A stretch of DNA of 64,000 nt from an uncultured Eubacteriales bacterium (GCA_900315015.1 OMXJ01000004.1:86766-150765); one strand, 5' to 3'. Shown: positions 38,866 to 48,393, counted from the stretch's first letter. The notes: generated by a model not told the origin, from the letters alone. Translations and numbers: made by a program.

Positions 38866-40272
38866 GTGAGGGTATGTTTTATTCTTGAAGGATGCTACCC
38901 TTATGTATTTGGAGGCGTTTCAAGCTGGACGCATCATTACATAGAGGCAATGCCTGATGTTGAGTTCGTACTCTGGTGCATAGGTTCAAAGGAAGAATTA
39001 AAAGGAAAATATAAATTTCAGCTTCCTAAGAACGTAGTAGAGATACATGAAGTATTTCTAGATACGGCGCTAGAAATAAAAATGGATAAACGTCAGAGAA
39101 AGCATCCAAAAATAACAAAAGAAGAAAGAGAAGAGATGCAGAATCTTTTTGCAGGAAATGATGTAAATTGGGATGTGTTGTTCAATCTTTTCCAGGAAAA
39201 AAAGATGAATCCGACCTCCCTGCTCATGAGTCAGGAATTTTTAAATCTTCTCATAGAAAAGTGTAGGGAAAAATATCCGTATATCTCCTTCTCAAATTAC
39301 TTCTTCAACGTAAGATCAATGCTGCTTCCAGAACTGTACCTTATGACAACCAAGGTGCCAGAGGCAGACATATATCATACAACGGCAACCGGCTATAGCG
39401 GAATACTAGGAAGCATGGCCAAATGGAAATACAAAAAGCCGATGATAGTAACGGAGCATGGCATCTATACAAGAGAGCGAGAGGAAGAACTGCTCGGCGC
39501 AAAATGGGTACTGCCATATTTAAGGCAGCAGTGGATAGAAATATTCTATAGATTCTCAGCCTGTGCCTATGAGTATGCAGACAGAGTAACGGCTCTATTT
39601 AATAATGCCAACAAAATACAGGCGGCAATCGGTTGCCCTGTAGAAAAGCTGTCAGTAATAGAAAACGGAATCAATTATGATAACTTCAAGGATATTCCAG
39701 TAAAGGCCGACAATGGTTACATAGATATCGGAGCAGTAGTAAGAATAGCAAAGATAAAAGATATAAAGACCATGATATACGCCTTTGCAGAAGTAAAATC
39801 AAGAGTTCCGAATGCAAGACTGTATATACTAGGAGACGTAGATGACAAGGAATATAATGAAGAATGTCATCAGCTGATAGACCAGTTAAAGGTGGAAGAC
39901 ATCATATTTACAGGAGTAGTAAGCGTAAAGGAATACTTCCCTAAATTTGACTTTACCATCCTAACAAGTATATCAGAGGGACAGCCTCTTTCCGTACTAG
40001 AATCCTTTGCAGCAGGAAGACCGGTAGTAACAACTGATGTAGGGTGCTGCAGAGAACTGATCGATAGAGATGATGAATTTGGCTCGGCGGGACTATGCGT
40101 ACCACCGATGCATAAGGATCTCTTAGCAGATGCGATGGTATCCATGTGTCTTAACAAGGGAATGAGAATTAAAATGGGAGAATCCGGAAGACTTAGAGCA
40201 GAGAAATACTATACTCAGAAAATAATGATGGACAAATATCGCAGCTTATATGAAGAAGTGGTTAAAAAATAA
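38866..40272 (+). CDS. pelF: Pel polysaccharide glycosyltransferase PelF
   Basis: Cytosolic GT4 (GT-B fold) transferase that polymerises the Pel backbone from a UDP-sugar. The 468 residues open with the PelF hallmark LEGCYPYVFGGVSSW and contain TTATGYSGILG, VTEHGIYTRERE, VIENGINYDNF and the GT4 EX7E motif (SEGQPLSVLESFAAGRPVV). The start codon is GTG 38866 with GGAG upstream. It is flanked by the DUF2194 gene and pelG, the conserved core of Pel loci. Confidence 0.93.
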   Translation: MRVCFILEGCYPYVFGGVSSWTHHYIEAMPDVEFVLWCIGSKEELKGKYKFQLPKNVVEIHEVFLDTALEIKMDKRQRKHPKITKEEREEMQNLFAGNDVNWDVLFNLFQEKKMNPTSLLMSQEFLNLLIEKCREKYPYISFSNYFFNVRSMLLPELYLMTTKVPEADIYHTTATGYSGILGSMAKWKYKKPMIVTEHGIYTREREEELLGAKWVLPYLRQQWIEIFYRFSACAYEYADRVTALFNNANKIQAAIGCPVEKLSVIENGINYDNFKDIPVKADNGYIDIGAVVRIAKIKDIKTMIYAFAEVKSRVPNARLYILGDVDDKEYNEECHQLIDQLKVEDIIFTGVVSVKEYFPKFDFTILTSISEGQPLSVLESFAAGRPVVTTDVGCCRELIDRDDEFGSAGLCVPPMHKDLLADAMVSMCLNKGMRIKMGESGRLRAEKYYTQKIMMDKYRSLYEEVVKK

Positions 40273-40295
40273 CCAATATATGAGGGGAAAGAAAA

Positions 40296-41789
40296 ATGGC
40301 TGGAATAGGCTTTGAATTAAAAAGAGCATTCCAGAAAAAAGGACTATTTGCCTTGATAAAGGCCTATGGATATTCGGCAATGGTATGTACCGGACCGATG
40401 ATCCTTGGAATACTCCTTTTGCTGGGAATAAAGTTCTTAGGAATACTTGCAGACACAGCAGACGGTGACATGCGGCTAGTAAACTCGATGGTTACCTATA
40501 CGCTGCTTGCTTCGCTACTTACAACAAATGTATTATCAATGGTAACCACAAGATACATAGCAGATCAGCTATATATGAAAAGACCGGGCAGCATAATGCC
40601 ATCCTTTTATGGCAGCATATCAGTAATGCTGGTTGTAGGAGGCGCGGTATATGGAACCTTCCTGATATTTTCAGGTCTTGACTTAAGAAAAGGCATAGCG
40701 TGTTTTGTATTTTATGGAATACTAATAGTAGTATGGACAGAGATAAATTATCTTACCGCGGTAAAAAATTATAGAGGAATACTTTTAGCCTTTCTAGGAG
40801 CAGTAATAATAACCTTTGTAACGGGGTATCTGCTCATATTTGTATTAAAATGGTTTGATATAATAATATCCATGATGATAGCTGTATGCGTGGGATACGG
40901 AGCAGTATCAATAATATATTACGCAATACTGCTCGGATATTTCCCAAAGGGGGATTGCAGCTCGCTATATTTTTTGAAATGGATAGACCAGTATAGAGAG
41001 CTTGTACCGATAGGAACCAACATAGGAATAGGCTTATACAGCCATTTGATCATAATGTGGGCATCACCGGCAAGCGTTCAGGTAAAAGGACTGTTTTACG
41101 AGGCTCCTATGTATGACATATCAGCACTAATGGCCTTTTTATCCATACTTATAACAACGGTAAATTTTGTAACCTCAGTAGAGGTAGAATTTTATCCTAA
41201 ATACAGAGATTTCTTTAGTCTGCTTGATGGCGCTTTAGTAGACATAGAGCAGGCTCAGAAGGAAATGAAGCAGACTCTCATAAGAGAGCTGACCTACACA
41301 TTCATAAAACAGTTCTTTTCAAGTATGCTATTTATAATAGTAGGCTCGATATTAATACCGATGCTGCCACTTGGCTTCTCAGATGAAATGCTTGGAATAT
41401 TCAGAATAATGTGCTGTGGCTACGCATTTTACGCCATGGGAAACAGCCTTATGCTGATACAGCTGTACTTTGCAGACAACCGTGGAGCGATGATCAGCAC
41501 AGGTGCATTTATGTTAATAAGCACACTAGGAACCGTGCTGACCACCTTTATGGGAGTAAAGTGGTATGGTTTTGGCTTCTTAGCAGGTGGAATAGTATTT
41601 ACAATGCTTACCTTTATACTTTTAAGAAACTTCATGAAAGAGGTACTAGAAAATATACTCATGAGGCAGCCACTAAAGGAAAGTGAAGTCAGAGGACCAA
41701 TGAAGAGCATTGCAGAAAAATATGAAAGAAAGTATCAGGAAAAATATCCAAGAAGAAGAACAGTAAAACAGGAAGAAGAGATTAATTAA
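40296..41789 (+). CDS. pelG: Pel polysaccharide transporter PelG
   Basis: A 497-residue membrane protein of the MOP flippase superfamily with about twelve helices, starting with the PelG signature MAGIGFELKRAF and a conserved early helix (YGYSAMVCTGPMILGI). It is thought to move the nascent polymer across the membrane together with PelF, PelD and PelE. The C-terminal tail is strongly basic. AGGGGAAAG lies ahead of the ATG. The 62-bp gap to the first cotH gene contains no terminator, so transcription should continue. Confidence 0.93.
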   Translation: MAGIGFELKRAFQKKGLFALIKAYGYSAMVCTGPMILGILLLLGIKFLGILADTADGDMRLVNSMVTYTLLASLLTTNVLSMVTTRYIADQLYMKRPGSIMPSFYGSISVMLVVGGAVYGTFLIFSGLDLRKGIACFVFYGILIVVWTEINYLTAVKNYRGILLAFLGAVIITFVTGYLLIFVLKWFDIIISMMIAVCVGYGAVSIIYYAILLGYFPKGDCSSLYFLKWIDQYRELVPIGTNIGIGLYSHLIIMWASPASVQVKGLFYEAPMYDISALMAFLSILITTVNFVTSVEVEFYPKYRDFFSLLDGALVDIEQAQKEMKQTLIRELTYTFIKQFFSSMLFIIVGSILIPMLPLGFSDEMLGIFRIMCCGYAFYAMGNSLMLIQLYFADNRGAMISTGAFMLISTLGTVLTTFMGVKWYGFGFLAGGIVFTMLTFILLRNFMKEVLENILMRQPLKESEVRGPMKSIAEKYERKYQEKYPRRRTVKQEEEIN

Positions 41790-41851
41790 AATAGGTGAAG
41801 GTGAAAAATTAAGAAAGTTGGATACCTTTAAGTAATCCAGAAGAGGTATTA

Positions 41852-43639
41852 ATGAAAATAAGAAATAAGATAATGAAAAAGATGTTCAGCACTGCCTTAA
41901 TAGCGGTTACAACAGCAGTAATGACAGGCTGCGGAGTAAGTGTTGGCGAATTAGAAGAAGCCCCCAAAGAGGTAGAAGAGGAGAGCATTGTATTCAGCGA
42001 TAAGACTCTTGAAACAAGGCTCATAGACAATAAGGTTCTGTATGAGGATGATGATGAGACCTCGGTAGTTACCATGTATTTAACAGTAACTAAGGGAAAT
42101 TCCTCGGAATCGACAGATCATACCTGGAGCGAAGTAAATGACCATTCGGTATTTTACTATGACGAATTAGGAATAGACAGATACGGAGTAAACGGACTTT
42201 TGCAGGTCGGAGATGAAAATGGACCGGTAGAAGGAGAATTAGGCTATGAGAGGCAGACACCGAACTGTATTGTGACCATAAGAGGACAGACCTCATCAAG
42301 AGCTAAACAAAAGAACTATAAAATAAAGATAAAGGACTCGAGCGGAGATTGGAGAGGCCAGACAGTAATAAATCTCAATAAGCACCAGTCTGACGGTTTG
42401 AGATTTAGAAACAAACTAATGTACGACCTAATAAAAGAAGTGGATGATCTAGTAGCCATGAGAACGCAGTTCGTACATTTATATGTAAAGGATCTGACCG
42501 AAGGCAAGGATGCAGAATTTGAAGACTATGGCCTATACACTCAGGTAGAGCAGGCCAATAAGAAATTCTTAAAGGCGCATGGACTAGATAAGGAAGGGCA
42601 TCTATACAAGCTAAATAACATCTTTGAATTCTATAAATATGACGAAATAAAGATGGTAAATGATGTAGGCTATGATGCGATGGCCTTCAGGTATTACCTG
42701 AAAACTAAGGGTGATACCAATAATGGAAAGCTCATAAATATGCTAAAGGATGTTAATAATAGTACATTATCCGGAACTGAAGTATTAGAAAGATGGTTCG
42801 ATGAGGACAATGTAGCGACCTGGCTTGGCTTTAACATATTACTTGGAAATATCGATACTCAGAGTAGAAACATGCTGTTATATAGTCCATTAAATGTGAA
42901 TAAATGGTATTTAATAAACTGGGATTGTGACGGCGCGCTAGGGCTTGAAGAAAAAGAAATACATGGCATCAACTTAGAGAACAGCTGGGAGACAGGAGTC
43001 AGTAACTATTGGGGAAATATACTCTTCAGAAAGCTGATAATGGATGATACCTTTAGAGAAACTCTAGACAAGAAGATAAATGAATTAAGGCGGCAGATTA
43101 CTCCAGAAAAGATAAGGAAAATGGCAGAAGGTTATGCAGAAGTAGTAAAGCCGTATCTATACACCGATGGCAGCAAAGATGAAAAAAATGCACCATTAGA
43201 TGAAAAAGAATATGACAGAGTAATAAATGCCATACCTTTAGAGCTGGAGAAAAACTATGAGTCCTATAAAAAATCGATAGAAAAGCCGATGCCGTTCTAT
43301 ATTGGTGTACCGACCAATGTAGAAAATGGGATAAATTTTGTGTGGGAGGCATCCTATGACATACAGAGCGATGATGTTTACTATACAGTAACACTCGCAG
43401 ATAACTATGAACTAAAGGATCCGTTACTAGTAAAAAATGATATATTTTTAAATATATGCACCTATGATTCGCCTCTTCCAGAGGGACAGTATTTCCTTAA
43501 TGTAAAAGCGAGAGATTCGGAAGGGAACGAACAATATGCTTTTGATTATTACATTTCACCTGACAGCAGTAGACATTATGGAACACTTAGTTTTTATGTA
43601 GACAAGGAAGGAAATATCAGCCTGGTGGCAGGAGAATAA
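41852..43639 (+). CDS. CotH kinase-like lipoprotein, copy 1
   Basis: A 595-residue exported protein: basic start, hydrophobic segment and lipobox ending at MTGC (Cys about 27), then a CotH domain (about 105-440). CotH proteins are atypical secretory kinases, shown in Bacillus to phosphorylate spore coat proteins. Landmarks seen: TIRGQTSS, KNYKIKIKD, LNKHQSDGLRFRNKLMYDL, the EDYGLYTQVEQ strand, and LINWDCDGAL, the likely metal-binding Asp motif. The last 110 residues form a beta-rich domain (FVWEASYDIQSDDVYYTVTLADN). There is nothing spore-related nearby, so a surface or matrix target is more likely. AGAGGT precedes the ATG. Confidence 0.88.
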   Translation: MKIRNKIMKKMFSTALIAVTTAVMTGCGVSVGELEEAPKEVEEESIVFSDKTLETRLIDNKVLYEDDDETSVVTMYLTVTKGNSSESTDHTWSEVNDHSVFYYDELGIDRYGVNGLLQVGDENGPVEGELGYERQTPNCIVTIRGQTSSRAKQKNYKIKIKDSSGDWRGQTVINLNKHQSDGLRFRNKLMYDLIKEVDDLVAMRTQFVHLYVKDLTEGKDAEFEDYGLYTQVEQANKKFLKAHGLDKEGHLYKLNNIFEFYKYDEIKMVNDVGYDAMAFRYYLKTKGDTNNGKLINMLKDVNNSTLSGTEVLERWFDEDNVATWLGFNILLGNIDTQSRNMLLYSPLNVNKWYLINWDCDGALGLEEKEIHGINLENSWETGVSNYWGNILFRKLIMDDTFRETLDKKINELRRQITPEKIRKMAEGYAEVVKPYLYTDGSKDEKNAPLDEKEYDRVINAIPLELEKNYESYKKSIEKPMPFYIGVPTNVENGINFVWEASYDIQSDDVYYTVTLADNYELKDPLLVKNDIFLNICTYDSPLPEGQYFLNVKARDSEGNEQYAFDYYISPDSSRHYGTLSFYVDKEGNISLVAGE

Positions 43640-43703
43640 GATGAAGAAAGGTAAAAGAGGAAAAAAGAAAAGACAGGGAATAGAGGATAGTTTAGGAGAA
43701 ATT

Positions 43704-45479
43704 ATGAGGAAAGAAAATAGTATTAAGAGGCTGTTACTTACGGTACTAACAGCGATATTGACGGTAAGTGTGATGAGCGGCTGCAGAGTAGTAATAAATG
43801 AGGATGCGGAAACGGGGAATGTATCAGACGAGCCGATAGTATTCAGTAACAGCACAGTAGATTACAAGCTAAAGGATAATAAAAGCCTTTATGAAAATGA
43901 TGATGATAATTCTGTAATAACCATGTATCTTACGGTTACCAAGGGAAATTCATCAGAAGCAACAGATCATACCTGGGAAGAGGTAAATACCTACTCCGTA
44001 TACTACTATGAAGAAAAAGGCGTAGAACGTTACGGAGTAAATGGACTTCTCCAGGTAGGAGATGGAAACGGACCAAAAGCAGGAGAGCTAGGCTATGGAA
44101 AGCAGGCACCGAACTGCACAGTAACCATAAGAGGACAATCCTCCTCATCATATGGTCAGAAAAACTACAAAATAAAACTAAAGAACAATTCAGAAGGCTG
44201 GAACGGTCAGATGGTAATAAATCTGAACAAGCATCAGGGAGAAGGACTGAGATTTAGAAACAAGCTGATGTACGACCTTCAGGAAAATCTAAATGACATG
44301 GTAGCCCTTAGAACTCAGTTCGTACATCTGTACGTAAGAGATCTGACCCAGGGCGAGGACATAGGCTTTGAGGACTATGGACTCTATACTCAGGTAGAGC
44401 AGGCCAATAAGAACTTCTTAAAGGCACATGGACTAGACAGAGAAGGCTTTTTATACAAGCTGAATAATATCTTTGAATTCTATAATTATGATGCATTAAA
44501 GCTTGCCTCAGACCCGGATTATGACGAAGATGACTTTACATACTATCTAAAGACCAAGGGCGATAAGGACAATAGCAAGCTCTTAAAAATGATAGAAGAT
44601 GTAAATGACAGCAAGCTCTCAGGAGGAGAAATCCTAAAGAGATGGTTCGATGAGGACAATGTAGCGACCTGGCTCGCCTTTAACATCTTGCTTGGAAGTG
44701 TAGATACCCAGAGCAGAAATACGCTTTTATATAGTCCGCTTAACGTAGACAAATGGTTCTTCATAAACTGGGACTGTGACGACTCGATGAATAACTATGA
44801 AAGAGAAATAAGAGATCTATCAGCAGGCGAAGGCTGGGAATGCGGCATAAGCAACTACTGGGGAAATGTGTTCTTTAGAAAGATCCTAAAGGATGACGGC
44901 TTTAGAGAAGTACTTGATAAAAAGATGAATGAGCTAAGAGAGGTCATAACAGAAGATAAAATAAGAAAAATGGCAAATGAATATGCAAAGGTAGTAAAGC
45001 CATATGTATTTTCAGGAAGAGATCTGCTTGGAGAGCCGCTCACGGAAGAAGAATATGATGACGTATTAGAAAAGTTCCCGGAAGAGCTTGATGAAAATTA
45101 TAAAGCTTATCTTGAATCTCTAGAAAAGCCAATGCCATTCTTCATAGGAAAGCCGGCCCTCACTGATGCGGGAATAAGCTTTACCTGGGATCCATCCTAC
45201 GATTTCCAGAGTGAAGACATATACTATGACGTAACACTAGCGGATAACTACGAATTAAAAAATCCTATCTTTAGCAAAAATGATATTTACATGAACAGCG
45301 TCACCTATAACAAAAAATTACCAGAGGGACAGTATTTCTTAAATGTAAAGGCAAAGGATACAAGCGGAAATGAGCAATATGCCTTTGACTATTATGCATC
45401 CTCAGAAAGCATTAAGTATTTTGGAACTTTATGTTTCTATGTAGATTCAAAGGGAAATGTGAAGATAGAAGGAGAATAA
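43704..45479 (+). CDS. CotH kinase-like lipoprotein, copy 2
   Basis: A tandem paralogue of the preceding gene, similar along its whole length, with the same lipobox style (SVMSGC), CotH motifs (TIRGQSSSSYGQKNYKIKLK, LNKHQGEGLRFRNKLMYDL, FINWDCDDSM) and C-terminal beta domain. I choose ATG 43704, with AGGAGA 5 nt upstream, because it gives a 591-residue protein with a standard 27-residue lipoprotein signal. ATG 43641 also has a good ribosome site and would add 21 basic residues; either is possible. The stop runs straight into the VTC-domain gene. Confidence 0.88.
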   Translation: MRKENSIKRLLLTVLTAILTVSVMSGCRVVINEDAETGNVSDEPIVFSNSTVDYKLKDNKSLYENDDDNSVITMYLTVTKGNSSEATDHTWEEVNTYSVYYYEEKGVERYGVNGLLQVGDGNGPKAGELGYGKQAPNCTVTIRGQSSSSYGQKNYKIKLKNNSEGWNGQMVINLNKHQGEGLRFRNKLMYDLQENLNDMVALRTQFVHLYVRDLTQGEDIGFEDYGLYTQVEQANKNFLKAHGLDREGFLYKLNNIFEFYNYDALKLASDPDYDEDDFTYYLKTKGDKDNSKLLKMIEDVNDSKLSGGEILKRWFDEDNVATWLAFNILLGSVDTQSRNTLLYSPLNVDKWFFINWDCDDSMNNYEREIRDLSAGEGWECGISNYWGNVFFRKILKDDGFREVLDKKMNELREVITEDKIRKMANEYAKVVKPYVFSGRDLLGEPLTEEEYDDVLEKFPEELDENYKAYLESLEKPMPFFIGKPALTDAGISFTWDPSYDFQSEDIYYDVTLADNYELKNPIFSKNDIYMNSVTYNKKLPEGQYFLNVKAKDTSGNEQYAFDYYASSESIKYFGTLCFYVDSKGNVKIEGE

Positions 45480-46196
45480 ATGGCACAGGAAATAATTCGT
45501 CAATTCAGACACGAGCTTAAATATCTGATATCAGAGAGCGAAGCAGAGGTCATAAAGAATCGCATAAAGGTGATAATGCAAACTGATAAGCATGCAGGAC
45601 CTGATGGTTATTCGATAAGAAGTCTGTATTTTGACGACATAAAGGATACGGCGCTAGTAGAAAAGGATTCCGGAGTATCCTCGAGACATAAATACAGGAT
45701 AAGGATATATAACTACTCTGACAATGTAATAATGCTAGAGAGAAAAAGAAAGGAAGAGCAATATATCCAAAAGACCTCGGTATCAATGACAAGAGCAGAA
45801 TATGATAAGATAAATAAAGGAGATTATGATTTTCTGCTAGATAGAGAAGAAAAACTCTGTCACGACTTTTATGTAGAACTTATGTCAAATAAGCTAAGAC
45901 CAGTGGTAATAGTAGACTATGAGAGAGCGCCTTACGTATACGCATACGGCGATGTAAGAGTGACCTTCGATGCAAATATACGTTCTGCAGCAGCGGAAGA
46001 TGATATATTTAATGACAAGGCGACCACACTAGAGACCTTGCAAAAGGGCACCCTCATCATGGAGGTAAAATTTACAGAATATCTCCCATCTCTTATAAGG
46101 GATATGCTAGATGTGCAAGGAAGCGTATATGTATCAGCATCAAAATACGTAATGTGCATGGAAAAGCGAAACGAAGTTTTAGCAATAAATAAGTAA
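45480..46196 (+). CDS. VTC-domain protein (polyphosphate polymerase-like)
   Basis: A 238-residue soluble protein with the VTC fold, a triphosphate-tunnel domain that in yeast Vtc4 makes polyphosphate from ATP. Seen: RHELKYLIS at the start, RSLYFDD, a basic strand KYRIRIYN, LERKRKEEQYIQKTSV, VVIVDYERAPYVY with VRVTFDANIRS, and the closing TLIMEVKFTEYLP and SASKYVMCMEK. The alternating charged tunnel residues look intact. It starts at the stop of cotH copy 2 and is followed by a DUF4956 gene, an arrangement repeatedly seen in clostridia. Whether it polymerises phosphate or binds another triphosphate is unproven. Confidence 0.88.
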   Translation: MAQEIIRQFRHELKYLISESEAEVIKNRIKVIMQTDKHAGPDGYSIRSLYFDDIKDTALVEKDSGVSSRHKYRIRIYNYSDNVIMLERKRKEEQYIQKTSVSMTRAEYDKINKGDYDFLLDREEKLCHDFYVELMSNKLRPVVIVDYERAPYVYAYGDVRVTFDANIRSAAAEDDIFNDKATTLETLQKGTLIMEVKFTEYLPSLIRDMLDVQGSVYVSASKYVMCMEKRNEVLAINK

Positions 46197-46231
46197 AAGC
46201 TGCAAAAAAAAGCAGTAAACTGGAGGAAAAA

Positions 46232-46915
46232 ATGAGCGTAGAGGATTTTATAAAGAAATCAATATTAGAGTCAGATGCATATAACCAGACAATAAGTCTA
46301 AGTACACTAGTAACAATATTTATAGACTTAGCCTTTGCCCTGATTATGGGAATACTTATATATGCAGTATATAAGAAGTATTTTGCAGGAGTGGTATATA
46401 GCAGAAATTATGCATTAACACTCATAGGAATGAGCGTACTTACAGCAATGGTAACACTTGCAATCAGTACAAATATCGTAATCTCACTTGGTATGGTCGG
46501 TGCACTTTCAATTGTGCGTTTCCGTACAGCAATAAAAGAACCACTGGATCTGATGTACATGTTCTGGGCAATAACAATGGGAATAACAGCAGGAGCAAGC
46601 ATGTATCTGCTTGCAATAGTGGCATTTGTAATAATGTTCATCATGGTAATAATCTTCAGCAAAAATGCAGGAGGAAAGAATACTTATATCCTTGTAGTAC
46701 ATTTTAGCGGAGAACAGACAGAAAGTGAAATCGCTCATGTACTGAGTGGAATGAAGTATGCAATAAGATCAAAGGTATTACGTGGAGAAACAAACGAAAT
46801 GACAATTCAGCTTCGTGCAAAGCATGGAAATCTTGCCTTCGCAGACAAGATAAAGGAAATTGAAACGGTTAATGATGTAGTTTTACTTGCCTTTGACGGT
46901 GAATACCACGGATAA
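46232..46915 (+). CDS. DUF4956 membrane protein
   Basis: A 227-residue protein with about four membrane helices in the first 150 residues (near 27-45, 62-80, 84-92, 105-145), including the conserved stretch SLGMVGALSIVRFRTAIKEP, and a cytoplasmic alpha/beta domain at the C-terminus. The family has no known function but often sits next to VTC-domain and CotH genes, as here, so it may anchor or couple the VTC protein at the membrane. GGAGG precedes the ATG; the stop overlaps the next start (TAATG). Confidence 0.85.
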   Translation: MSVEDFIKKSILESDAYNQTISLSTLVTIFIDLAFALIMGILIYAVYKKYFAGVVYSRNYALTLIGMSVLTAMVTLAISTNIVISLGMVGALSIVRFRTAIKEPLDLMYMFWAITMGITAGASMYLLAIVAFVIMFIMVIIFSKNAGGKNTYILVVHFSGEQTESEIAHVLSGMKYAIRSKVLRGETNEMTIQLRAKHGNLAFADKIKEIETVNDVVLLAFDGEYHG

Positions 46916-48327
46916 TGGAGGGTAAGAAAATTACGATTAAGAAGTTAATAGCTGGAGCGTTAGTAGCTGCAGCAGTAGTTAGAATAAGTTATCCATATGT
47001 AATGGAGAAGTACACAGTTATGGAGCAATATATATACGAAGACAACGGAGAAATCCAGGATAACCCATATATAGGCTTTGCAGCTGATGCAAGACATATA
47101 AATGCAGCAGAAGGAACGAGCCTCGTATATGTAGGCCTGCTCTGGAGCGACTTTGAAAAAGAAGAGGGCGTGTATGACTTTGAAACTCTAGAAGAGGAAT
47201 ATTACCTCGGCCGCTGGAAGGAAGAAGGAAAGAACGTCGTACTAAGATTTGTATGTGATTGCCCTGGAGATGAAGCACATCTTGATATCCCAAGATGGCT
47301 ATACGAAAAGACAAGGGATGGAAAAAGATATGACAATTCTTATGGAATGGGCTACTCACCAAACTATGAAAATGAATATTTCATAGAATGTTATGAAAAG
47401 GCAGTAAAGGCATTAGGAGACAGATACGGAAATGATGACTTCATATCCTATGTAGAAATGGGTGCAATAGGACACTGGGGCGAATGGCACATAAAAAAGG
47501 GCGAAGGCCTTGTACCAATGCCATCAGAGGAAACCTGCACACGATATATAAAAGCCTTTGCAGATGCCTTCCCAAAAGCAAAAATATTACTTAGAAGACC
47601 CTATTCAGTAGGAGTAGAATATGGCGCCGGAGTCTATAATGACATGACCGGAGAAGAAGACAGCACCACCGAATGGCTCTCATGGATAAAAGAAGGCGGA
47701 GTACATAAGGGAGAAAAGTACAATCTCAACTATACGGCAAATCCGGATATCTGGAAGAGCTCGCCAGTAGGAGGAGAATTTACCAGCTCGCACTCCTTTA
47801 ACAACATGTTCGTAAGAAATATCGACAGAACAGTAAAGCTGGTAAAGGATAGCCACATGACCTTCATAGGCCCAAAGGCACCACTATCAGACGACTTTGA
47901 AAAATATGAGGACGGAGCCTTAAAAGTCCTTAGATATGTAGGTTATAGATACAGAGCATCAGAGCTAAAACTTACAAGAAATCTGTTATCGGGAGTAATA
48001 AAGCTAGAGCTAAAGATTACAAACGATGGAGCAGCACCAATCTACTTTGATAAAAAGGTAGTCCTTTACGTAAAAAAGGTAAAGGGAAATACCAGCTCTG
48101 AAGACCTTAGCAGCTACGAAAGAATAGAAACAGATATAGACTTAAAGAGCCTGTACGGAAATGGAACCAGTGCAACGGCAAAAATCACCCTTAATGAAAA
48201 ATATAAAAAGGGAGAAGTTCCAAAAATCTACGTAGCCATAGAGGACGTAGAAAAAAATGAGATTTCAATAAAAATGCCAATGGATGTAGAAACACTAGAC
48301 GGCGCATATTTACTAACCGGAAACTGA
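46915..48327 (+). CDS. DUF4832 glycosidase-like membrane-anchored protein
   Basis: A 470-residue protein with one N-terminal hydrophobic segment (about 9-28) and an extracellular TIM-barrel-like region resembling glycoside hydrolases of the GH42 type. Seen: NPYIGFAADAR, VYVGLLWSDFEKEEGVYDFE, the likely acid/base strand FISYVEMGAIGHWGEWH, then KILLRRPY and FTSSHSFNNMF. A beta-sandwich domain follows (about 345-470). As the last gene of the Pel-like cluster it is a candidate for the hydrolase that trims or releases the polymer, a role played by a PelA domain in Pseudomonas; this is inference. Its ATG overlaps the DUF4956 stop. Confidence 0.8.
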   Translation: MEGKKITIKKLIAGALVAAAVVRISYPYVMEKYTVMEQYIYEDNGEIQDNPYIGFAADARHINAAEGTSLVYVGLLWSDFEKEEGVYDFETLEEEYYLGRWKEEGKNVVLRFVCDCPGDEAHLDIPRWLYEKTRDGKRYDNSYGMGYSPNYENEYFIECYEKAVKALGDRYGNDDFISYVEMGAIGHWGEWHIKKGEGLVPMPSEETCTRYIKAFADAFPKAKILLRRPYSVGVEYGAGVYNDMTGEEDSTTEWLSWIKEGGVHKGEKYNLNYTANPDIWKSSPVGGEFTSSHSFNNMFVRNIDRTVKLVKDSHMTFIGPKAPLSDDFEKYEDGALKVLRYVGYRYRASELKLTRNLLSGVIKLELKITNDGAAPIYFDKKVVLYVKKVKGNTSSEDLSSYERIETDIDLKSLYGNGTSATAKITLNEKYKKGEVPKIYVAIEDVEKNEISIKMPMDVETLDGAYLLTGN

Positions 48328-48358
48328 TACTAAAGCTAGATTAAATTTTTATAACGTC

Positions 48359-48387
48359 TTGACATAAAAAATCAAAAGTAATATAAT
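48359..48387 (+). promoter_or_regulatory. Consensus promoter of the T-box leader
   Basis: TTGACA (48359-48364), 17-bp spacer, TATAAT (48382-48387), a perfect sigma-A promoter starting the T-box transcript near 48394. Confidence 0.9.
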
Positions 48388-48393
48388 GGTTTC

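Noticed and set aside
41852..45479. Spore coat locus
   Set aside because: CotH was named from spores, but no other sporulation gene is present and both proteins are lipoproteins in a Pel-like cluster.
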